Assembly (NCBI GenBank): GCA_964429015.1
Contig: CAYSAM010000025.1
Coordinates: forward strand, 1 to 10,774
DNA from: MFAQ01 sp964429015
GTDB taxonomy: Bacteria; Patescibacteriota; Microgenomatia; UBA1400; MFAQ01
DNA length: 10,774 nucleotides
Reading direction: 5' to 3'
Part shown: positions 6,200 through 10,774 of the stretch, one piece after another
Position numbering within the stretch: the stretch's first letter is position 1
Layout: the number at the start of each line of letters is the position of its first letter
Made by a program: the position numbers and the translations under genes
Notes under the pieces: generated by a model
What the model saw: the letters and a program-made list of their open reading frames with translations, nothing else
What the model was told of the DNA's origin: nothing
Databases searched by the model: none

Positions 6200-6228
6200 A
6201 TTATAAGATATTTACCCAATATTTTCAA
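6200..6228 (-). promoter_or_regulatory. Consensus sigma-70-type promoter for the 114-aa gene
   Basis: On the minus strand: TTGAAA (6223-6228), exactly 17 bases, TATAAT (6200-6205). The predicted transcription start is near 6193, giving a leader of about 29 bases that holds a tandem ACTTAAAA repeat and the GAGG ribosome site before the GTG at 6164. This is the strongest promoter visible in the window. Confidence 0.8.
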
Positions 6229-6242
6229 CTTTATTTTGACTT

Positions 6243-6878
6243 TTACATAGCGATTGCACAGATAGCGTACACACTTAGATCCCATGCTGTAGCAGTTGAA
6301 GACCTATGAACAGACGTTGTCCAAGTATTGTCAGCACTTGGATAATTGCTGACGGTATAAAAAGTAACAGTGGAACTGTTGACGACAAAACCACCAGAGA
6401 GAACTTTTTTGTCTACAGGACAAGTGACAGTAACTGTTTTGAGTTGATCTGTGGTGCTTGCAGAAGAAGTTGAGACTTTTTCCCAGCCAGTTAATCCACT
6501 AACTCCTGCAGCGCCTTGCTCTCCCCTTTCTCCTTGTATGCCCTGTATACCTTGGATTCCTTGATCGCCTTTATCTCCCCTATCCCCTTTTGGTCCCACC
6601 TCACCTTGTGGACCTTGGGTATCTGATTGTCCAGAGGAATTTATAGTAAATTCTTTGTCACCTTTTTTGCAGTTTTTGGATTTAAAAATTTCACCGACAA
6701 TATAAATTTCTCCGTCGTAGTTGACGCAATATTTGGGATTACTGGGGAAAATACTGGAAAAAAAATCTTTGGTTTTTTTGTACCAGCGATGATCGTCGGC
6801 ATGGGCAATACTAGGGCTGACTAAAACCAAAATAAACAGAACTATTAACAGGGCAGCATTTTTCATAGTGAAAAACAT
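6243..6878 (-). CDS. Secreted collagen-like (Gly-X-Y) protein
   Basis: Numbering from the ATG at 6878: a signal peptide (hydrophobic core 8-20, signal peptidase I site AHA at 25-27), a short N-terminal domain with two Cys (51, 70), 14 uninterrupted Gly-X-Y triplets (89-130, including GPK GDR GDK GDQ and three GIQ), and a C-terminal beta-rich domain (131-211, GWEKVSTSSAS, TVTCPVDKKVLSGGF, WDLSVYAICA) of a type often found at the end of bacterial collagen-like proteins. Such proteins form trimeric rods on cell surfaces and take part in adhesion. No LPXTG-like anchor is present, so it is released or held non-covalently. The frame could start at a TTG (6932) or at an ATG (6866); 6878 is preferred because TATTTA lies 6 bases before it, and both ATGs retain the signal peptide. 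Confidence 0.85.
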   Translation of the reverse strand: MFFTMKNAALLIVLFILVLVSPSIAHADDHRWYKKTKDFFSSIFPSNPKYCVNYDGEIYIVGEIFKSKNCKKGDKEFTINSSGQSDTQGPQGEVGPKGDRGDKGDQGIQGIQGIQGERGEQGAAGVSGLTGWEKVSTSSASTTDQLKTVTVTCPVDKKVLSGGFVVNSSTVTFYTVSNYPSADNTWTTSVHRSSTATAWDLSVYAICAIAM

Positions 6879-6884
6879 TGTTAA

Positions 6885-6890
6885 TAAATA
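6885..6890 (-). promoter_or_regulatory. Possible -10 (TATTTA) for the collagen-like gene
   Basis: On the minus strand TATTTA, directly preceded by TG, is followed by 6 bases and the ATG at 6878. There is no good -35. This is weak alone but fits the leaderless spacing seen at other genes, and it argues against the TTG start at 6932, which would lie upstream of the transcription start. Confidence 0.3.
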
Positions 6891-6934
6891 CAGAATACTC
6901 TTTTTAGGTTTTATTTTGTAGTACCTTCCCAATA

Positions 6935-7921
6935 TTAGGAGATTAAACTAATAATAACCTTTATAAGAATCTTCTTCTCTGTCGGATTACTGATAGCAAC
7001 CAACAAAGCTAAGGCTACTAAGGCATTATCATTTATTTTTCTTTCTCCTGTATCTCTATACAAAACTCTATTTTTATCTAAATAATTTATAAACAACAGA
7101 GAACCAATGCGTTTATTACCATCTATAAAAGGGTGATCTTTGATTACTAAATACAAAAGATTTGCAGCTTTCTCTTCAGTACTTTCATACAATTCTTTTC
7201 CCCCATATGTTTGAGAGAGATTCCCAACAATACCACTTAATCTGTCACTGGACTCAATACCAAAGTAACCAAGATTCTTTTTGGTTTTTTGAAGGTTATT
7301 TTTTATGTTTTTTATGGTTTCTAGTGTATCGGATATATGCAACTTGTAAATTGGAGTGCTACCTTTTACTTTTTTAATTTTTTCCGTATCGTATTGTTTT
7401 AGTAAATCTAGGGACTTTGTGTATTGTTTTATTATTGATAACAGTTCTGACCCCTGGTTACTTAGTAGGTTCTGATGGGATTTATTCTCTACAAAACCAA
7501 TAGTTTCTTGAAGATCTTTAAATTTATTTCTTTGACTGAGTAATAATTTTTGATTCAATGAGTAGCCTTTAATTAAATAGCTTTTCAAAATTTTAGTTGC
7601 CCAAATTCTAAAATCAGTTGCCTGCTTGGAATTTACTCGATAGCCGACAGAAATGACCATGTCTAGACTATAAATTTTCGAAGGTTTATCGACACCAGTA
7701 ATGTGCATTTTTTGCACATTACTTTTTTCTAATAACTCGCCAGTTACAAATACTTTATTTATGTGTTTTGTAATCACAGACCTTTCAACCTTAAAAAGGT
7801 TAGCGATTTGGGCTTGTGTCAGCCATACAGTATCACCTTTTAGTCTTACATCTATAGAAACAGACCCCTCTTTATTTTTGTAAATCTGAACCTCCATATT
7901 TTCTGGTTTTGTTTTGGTCAT
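6935..7921 (-). CDS. RhuM-Fic/Doc fusion protein (virulence protein RhuM family)
   Basis: The N-terminal RhuM domain (about 9-125) includes a helix-turn-helix-like stretch, TQAQIANLFKVERSVITKHI (35-54), and the family-typical YSLDMVISVGYRVNS (84-98) and FRIWATKILKSYLIKGYS (104-121). A helical linker leads to a Fic/Doc domain (about 225-328) with the active-site loop HPFIDGNKRIG (263-273). Fic proteins transfer AMP or other groups to target hydroxyls; Doc, with a related loop, phosphorylates EF-Tu. Here the loop has NKR, as in Doc, and lacks the second Arg of the GNGRxxR AMPylator loop, so a Doc-like or altered activity is possible. No inhibitory [S/T]xxxE[G/N] helix was found. Length is full for this fusion. 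It stands alone, without a visible antitoxin, and is probably an accessory gene. A leaderless promoter precedes it. Confidence 0.88.
   Translation of the reverse strand: MTKTKPENMEVQIYKNKEGSVSIDVRLKGDTVWLTQAQIANLFKVERSVITKHINKVFVTGELLEKSNVQKMHITGVDKPSKIYSLDMVISVGYRVNSKQATDFRIWATKILKSYLIKGYSLNQKLLLSQRNKFKDLQETIGFVENKSHQNLLSNQGSELLSIIKQYTKSLDLLKQYDTEKIKKVKGSTPIYKLHISDTLETIKNIKNNLQKTKKNLGYFGIESSDRLSGIVGNLSQTYGGKELYESTEEKAANLLYLVIKDHPFIDGNKRIGSLLFINYLDKNRVLYRDTGERKINDNALVALALLVAISNPTEKKILIKVIISLIS
7697..7723. repeat. 11-bp perfect inverted repeat (hairpin) inside the rhuM-fic coding region
   Basis: AGTAATGTGCA (7697-7707), loop TTTTT (7708-7712), TGCACATTACT (7713-7723). The arms match at all 11 positions and have mixed base composition, which makes this the longest clean stem-loop I found in the window. 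It falls in the codons for SNVQKMHIT near residues 67-75 of the encoded protein. Part of the symmetry may be forced by conserved amino acids, but codon choice need not have made the arms perfect. Confidence 0.8.
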
Positions 7922-7929
7922 AAATTAAT

Positions 7930-7956
7930 TTAATACCAAAAATAACCCGAAGTCAA
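7930..7956 (-). promoter_or_regulatory. Promoter for the rhuM-fic gene, leaderless geometry
   Basis: On the minus strand: TTGACT (7951-7956), 15 bases, then an extended -10, TG-G-TATTAA (7938-7930), then 8 bases to the ATG at 7921. The 15-base spacer is short, but the TGn extension can compensate. No Shine-Dalgarno site is present between the -10 and the start. Confidence 0.45.
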
Positions 7957-7988
7957 ATTACATAAAAACATCTTTATGGCAAAAAGTT

Positions 7989-8531
7989 TTAAACTCTCTT
8001 TGCCACTACCACCAATCTTTTTTGATCTAAGAAACCTGTGCAAGTATAGAGAGTAATTCTTTCGTCGTTTGTGTCAGCCAAGATAGAAACATCGTCGGCA
8101 TTTACTGTGGCAATATAAGCAATGGAATACAAAAAATCTTGACCATTTTGGCCAGATATTACAAGAGTGTCCCCTGTTTTTACTTTGTGTAAATTGCCGA
8201 GCAAATTTTTCCAGTTGTGACCATAAAAAATTAGATTTCCTTTGTTTCCCAGATTACCTGAGTTTGCAAGGAAACTAACTCCTGTTTGGGAGGTGGGCCA
8301 AGAACCATTCTTTAGCAAGGTTGGTTCAATGGGTAAGTTTAGAGAAAGTGAACTAATAGAAATTTTTGTTGGTACTGTACCCTGTTCGTTGTTCTGGACT
8401 TGGGTCTGTGGTGCTTGAAAACTACTGCGGGTTTTGTAATAACCTAGTCTTTTAGAAATATCAAACAATCCTTGAGCTGTCAGAAGCAGCCCGGAAACGA
8501 GAAAAATGGTGGAGAGGACTTTTTTGAACAT
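7989..8531 (-). CDS. Sortase (class D/E-like transpeptidase)
   Basis: An N-terminal membrane helix (about 4-23) is followed by a variable linker and a sortase beta-barrel (about 52-180). The catalytic residues are visible: H105 in LIFYGHNWKNLLGNL, C164 in ITLYTC and R172 in FLDQKRLVVVA. Sortases cut a C-terminal sorting signal (LPXTG, or LAXTG for class E) and join the protein to a cell-wall or pilin amine on the outer face of the membrane. The TLxTC form of the Cys motif is seen in class D/E enzymes. The gene lies 46 bases downstream of a gene whose product ends with LATTG, a hydrophobic helix and RLLKK, a probable dedicated substrate. A palindromic repeat fills the gap. No Shine-Dalgarno site precedes the ATG. 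Confidence 0.9.
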   Translation of the reverse strand: MFKKVLSTIFLVSGLLLTAQGLFDISKRLGYYKTRSSFQAPQTQVQNNEQGTVPTKISISSLSLNLPIEPTLLKNGSWPTSQTGVSFLANSGNLGNKGNLIFYGHNWKNLLGNLHKVKTGDTLVISGQNGQDFLYSIAYIATVNADDVSILADTNDERITLYTCTGFLDQKRLVVVAKRV

Positions 8532-8540
8532 TTTATATTT

Positions 8541-8573
8541 TTTCTGGATTCCGGATCAGGTCCGGAATGACAC
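8541..8573. repeat. REP-like GC-rich palindrome between sortase and its substrate gene
   Basis: ATTCCGGA (8548-8555), loop TCAGG (8556-8560), TCCGGAAT (8561-8568), flanked by CTGG and GACAC. The wording CTGGATTCCGGA ... TCCGGAATGAC resembles dispersed palindromic repeats I recall from many bacterial genomes. It stands out from the AT-rich surroundings. In the minus-strand transcript it forms an 8-bp hairpin ending 16 bases before the sortase ATG. It has no U-run, so it is not a standard terminator. Only one copy is in this window. Confidence 0.7.
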
Positions 8574-8577
8574 AGTG

Positions 8578-9186
8578 TTACTTTTTGAGCAGGCGGGAGG
8601 CGAGAAGAAAAATAAAACCCAAACCAAGGTAACTTGCTATAACAGGTAGAGTTCCAGTAGTAGCAAGACCAAGAACTTGCCCAAAGCGAGTAGATATTCC
8701 TTGGACTTGACCAGATGATCCACCAGAAGAAGATGTACTAGACGAAGACCCGCCAGATCCACTATTGCTGCCGTCACAGGCATAATACTCATTTTTTGCC
8801 ATGTACGTTTCTTTGTCTAAACCCCAAATACTACCGTCTGGAACCAGAACCCATCCATCTGCTTTTAACTCATCAATTTCCTCTTGTGTAAGTGAACCAC
8901 TTTTCCACCAACTTGTTTTTATACCCCCACCACTAATAGTACAAAGGCATTGAAGATGGTTGCCGTTTTCTAGAAGATAGACTTTATCAGAACCAGGGTA
9001 ACTATCTACCTTTCCTGGTACTCCGTGTATGCCAGAGGTATAAGAAACGATAAGTTGTCCACTGGGGTTTAGGCAGCTTGGAAAATTTGGATGCTTAACT
9101 TGAGCATTTGCATCTATAGGACCAGCAAAAAAAATGGCAAATACATACCACAAGGAAACTAGGCGAATGAAAGAAATTCTGTCCAT
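8578..9186 (-). CDS. Secreted surface protein with LATTG sorting signal, probable sortase substrate
   Basis: Numbering from the ATG at 9186 (202 aa): a signal peptide with probable cleavage after ANA (28), an exported domain (29-138) with four Cys (38, 80, 82, 137), a Ser/Gly linker (139-160), then LATTG (174-178), a hydrophobic stretch (TLPVIASYLGLGFIFLLA) and the basic tail SRLLKK. This order is a textbook cell-wall sorting signal, of the LAXTG kind used by class E sortases. The adjacent sortase is the likely enzyme. I do not recognise the exported domain; it contains a segment LTQEEIDELKADGWVLVPDGSIWGLD that looks like a small folded unit. The frame extends to a TTG at 9198, but that lies before the predicted transcription start, so the ATG is chosen. 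Confidence 0.82.
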   Translation of the reverse strand: MDRISFIRLVSLWYVFAIFFAGPIDANAQVKHPNFPSCLNPSGQLIVSYTSGIHGVPGKVDSYPGSDKVYLLENGNHLQCLCTISGGGIKTSWWKSGSLTQEEIDELKADGWVLVPDGSIWGLDKETYMAKNEYYACDGSNSGSGGSSSSTSSSGGSSGQVQGISTRFGQVLGLATTGTLPVIASYLGLGFIFLLASRLLKK

Positions 9187-9202
9187 TTTATCATTCAATT
9201 AT

Positions 9203-9231
9203 TTAATATGGGTATTTTAGCCCAATACCAA
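9203..9231 (-). promoter_or_regulatory. Putative promoter of the sortase-substrate/sortase pair
   Basis: On the minus strand: TTGGTA (9226-9231), 17 bases, TATTAA (9203-9208). Transcription would start near 9196, about 10 bases before the ATG at 9186. The inverted repeat GGTATT (9211-9216) / AATACC (9224-9229) lies in the spacer and overlaps the -35, a possible operator. The -35 matches the consensus at only four of six positions. Confidence 0.4.
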
Positions 9232-9261
9232 CCAAATTACAATTGGTAGAATGTGGATAAC

Positions 9262-10491
9262 TTATTGGCCAAGTAAGAAAACACGAATGAAGCTAAGCAA
9301 AGTTGTAGGTTCTAGCGTTATCTTCAAGTTTGATGCTATAGGAGCCCTGTATTGATCAAAACCGTCTTTTGTAACTATCAGCTCACCACCTTCAACAAGT
9401 GGCAGACTAAAAAATCCCCTAGCATCGGTTATTATTGGCTCTTTTCCATCTTCTGAAACCTGTGCTCTGCCAACTGGAATGTTAAACCAAGTAACGATCT
9501 GTGACTTAAATTGGGATGGTGTAAAGTGACCTCGAATAACATTAGCAACCGCTCTTTCGGAGCCGTTATCGTTCCAAAGCTTGGTACTACCACCAAAGCT
9601 GGTCCAGTAATTTAGCCCTACAACAGATCTATCCTTAGCTAAAAGATCTAGTGCTTTGCTGACCCATACCGCTTGTTGTTGTTCTGTTAGATTACCGTGA
9701 ATATCTGGTATTGGGGCTCCAAATTCACCCAAAACAATGCTTCCACCAGACTGCCTGGCTAAATCTTTAATATCCGACACTAGTTTTTCTGGGGTACTGA
9801 CATAGTGGTCGATGACTACCAGACCACCTAGCCGCTTGGTAGTTTCTTTGTCCATTATCAGTTTGGCTACATCGCCATTCATGGAATGAAGGTTAGTAGG
9901 AATGTCTTTGCCAATTTTGCGGAAAGATTGGCGAACAACGTCCGTCTGCTCTACTAAAAAGTTGCGATATTCTTCTACTCCACCTACGTGGCGAGGATCT
10001 CCTGGGCCGCCATTTTCGCATTCTGGACAAGAAGAAAAAAGATCTCCATCCTCAAACAGGTCAGCGTTGTCAATTATAAATTCACCAACTAATTTAGTAT
10101 GAGTTACTCTGTCTATTTTTTTGTACTCAAACCAACCCTCCCAACCAGAGAAGTTTCCTCGGAACCAAACCTTTAAACCACTGTTACGAGCAGAAGCAAC
10201 CCAGCGATGCATGATGGGTAAAAATTCTGCGTCGTAGGGAACACCAATAGCAACGTGAGTTGCACCAGTGCTAGCGATGGCTTTTATTTGACTGTCGATG
10301 GTTTTATTGAAACTTAGATCCTCATTTTTTTCTCTGGCCAAATCCCTGCTGTACTTCATTACATCTATGGACTGAAAACTCCATAGTTTACTATCGATAT
10401 ATTTTGGGGACTGAGAAACTAAAAATAGATAGCGAAGAACTACTAGAAGTAATAGTCCAACAATGAGGTAAATACTATTTTTGCTTGCCAT
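9262..10491 (-). CDS. Membrane-anchored TIM-barrel glycosidase-like protein with C-terminal Ig-like domain
   Basis: An N-terminal anchor helix (about 7-25) is followed by a probable TIM barrel (about 35-325) and a carboxypeptidase-regulatory-like beta domain (about 330-394, VGRAQVSEDGKEPIITDARGFFSLPLVEGG). Barrel marks resemble retaining glycoside hydrolases of the GH5/clan A type: STGATHVAIGVPYD (74-87), VWFRGNFSGWEGW (108-120), DHYVSTPEKL (228-237), IVLGEFGAP with E256 as candidate nucleophile, and LNYWTSFGG (293-301). The strand-4 acid/base would be in SSCPECENGGPGDPR (E157 or E159), not the usual NEP. It probably acts outside the membrane on surface polysaccharide, or is a non-catalytic relative. 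Its start overlaps the upstream glycosyltransferase-like gene by 17 bases, so the two form an operon. Fold call good, substrate unknown. Confidence 0.75.
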   Translation of the reverse strand: MASKNSIYLIVGLLLLVVLRYLFLVSQSPKYIDSKLWSFQSIDVMKYSRDLAREKNEDLSFNKTIDSQIKAIASTGATHVAIGVPYDAEFLPIMHRWVASARNSGLKVWFRGNFSGWEGWFEYKKIDRVTHTKLVGEFIIDNADLFEDGDLFSSCPECENGGPGDPRHVGGVEEYRNFLVEQTDVVRQSFRKIGKDIPTNLHSMNGDVAKLIMDKETTKRLGGLVVIDHYVSTPEKLVSDIKDLARQSGGSIVLGEFGAPIPDIHGNLTEQQQAVWVSKALDLLAKDRSVVGLNYWTSFGGSTKLWNDNGSERAVANVIRGHFTPSQFKSQIVTWFNIPVGRAQVSEDGKEPIITDARGFFSLPLVEGGELIVTKDGFDQYRAPIASNLKITLEPTTLLSFIRVFLLGQ

Positions 10492-10774
10492 AAATTGGTT
10501 CTGTGTTCAAGTCACCCAAGAATTCGTCTTTGAGCTGATAAATATCGGCAAAGGGGAAACTCTGTACTAAATTGTACTTTACAAAACCTGGTGCTTTGCT
10601 CACAAATTTAAAGGTAGAGTCGTTTACATCATTTGTTCTCATAATGATCCACCTTGCCCACCTATCTGGAGCTATGGTGGCACTCTCCCAGTATGCTCCT
10701 GTTCCCTCGTGGATAAATCTCTTCATAGGTAGATTGCTAGAGAAAATAATGGCGTCGTGACTGGCGGCGGAAAT
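10475..10774 (-). CDS. C-terminal part of a probable membrane glycosyltransferase (family 39-like), truncated by window edge
   Basis: The frame is open from the right edge of the window to the stop at 10475 (99 residues visible). The ATG at 10726 is internal: in-frame codons before it read ISAASHDAIIFSSNLP with no stop. The visible part is a soluble alpha/beta segment (KRFIHEGTGAYWES, RWARWIIMRTNDVNDSTFKFVSKAPGF, YNLVQSFPFADIYQL), which resembles the extracytoplasmic tail I associate with family-39-like (PMT/ArnT-type) glycosyltransferases of Patescibacteria. No catalytic motif lies in the visible part, so the family call is tentative. It overlaps the downstream glycosidase-like gene by 17 bases, which links glycan transfer and glycan trimming. 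Confidence 0.45.
   Translation of the reverse strand: MSAASHDAIIFSSNLPMKRFIHEGTGAYWESATIAPDRWARWIIMRTNDVNDSTFKFVSKAPGFVKYNLVQSFPFADIYQLKDEFLGDLNTEPIYGKQK

Noticed and set aside
5853..6206. 117-aa plus-strand open frame opposite the 114-aa gene
   Set aside because: It has no ribosome site, promoter or terminator of its own, runs backwards through the consensus promoter of the minus-strand gene, and its composition (many Asn, Phe, Cys) looks like a reverse-frame shadow. The minus-strand frame has promoter, Shine-Dalgarno site and terminator.
6879..6932. TTG-initiated N-terminal extension of the collagen-like protein
   Set aside because: It would add 18 residues ahead of a good signal peptide, has no ribosome site, and lies upstream of the probable -10 (6885-6890).
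7922..7988. Possible terminator after the sortase gene (CATAAA ... TTTATG, 7961-7978)
   Set aside because: The stem is six weak pairs with a 6-base loop and no following U-run on the minus strand; it cannot be told from AT-rich background.
9187..9198. TTG start (adding MNDK) for the LATTG protein
   Set aside because: The predicted transcription start is near 9196, so the TTG would not be transcribed; the ATG at 9186 keeps a normal signal peptide.
10572..10760. 62-aa plus-strand open frame at the right edge
   Set aside because: It is opposite the open minus-strand frame of the glycosyltransferase-like gene, which continues without a stop to the window edge and overlaps the next gene in an operon layout.

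Overview
The window looks like part of a small, AT-rich bacterial genome with a single-membrane, Gram-positive-like envelope. The best guess is a Candidate Phyla Radiation (Patescibacteria) organism, probably of the Microgenomates group. This is an inference from gene content: a membrane-anchored CAP-domain protein with a His/Asn-rich N-terminus, a sortase with a sorting-signal substrate, a membrane-anchored TIM-barrel glycosidase-like protein next to a glycosyltransferase, very short intergenic gaps, and an almost complete lack of Shine-Dalgarno sites. No rRNA, tRNA, CRISPR array or transposase was seen, and there is no gene-free stretch longer than 300 bases.

Layout. The left edge holds the 3' end of trmD (+). 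It converges through a weak hairpin on a minus-strand cluster reading 254-aa secreted protein > 119-aa membrane protein > SurA-like membrane-anchored chaperone > membrane-anchored SagB-type nitroreductase > 80-aa unknown. Upstream of that, also on the minus strand, are a RmlD-like sugar-nucleotide reductase, an 84-aa membrane protein and the CAP-domain protein. The CAP gene starts back to back with a plus-strand YdjM/DUF457-type membrane hydrolase. The two share a palindromic pair of extended -10 elements in a gap of about 30 bp.

A bidirectional terminator then separates the hydrolase from a second minus-strand region: a 114-aa acidic protein with its own consensus promoter, a secreted collagen-like protein, a RhuM-Fic/Doc fusion, a sortase, its probable LATTG-bearing substrate, a membrane-anchored glycosidase-like protein, and the C-terminus of a probable family-39-like glycosyltransferase running off the right edge.

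How the genes may work together. Apart from trmD, rhuM and two small unknowns, most products are predicted to be in or outside the membrane, or to feed surface polysaccharide. The region therefore reads as a cell-surface building and remodelling neighbourhood: sugar-nucleotide synthesis, glycan transfer or trimming, exported folding and redox proteins, and covalent or non-covalent surface display. The most striking non-coding signal is repeated placement of -10-like hexamers 6 to 8 nt before start codons. This suggests widespread leaderless transcripts. The only clear Shine-Dalgarno plus consensus -35/-10 promoter belongs to the 114-aa gene.
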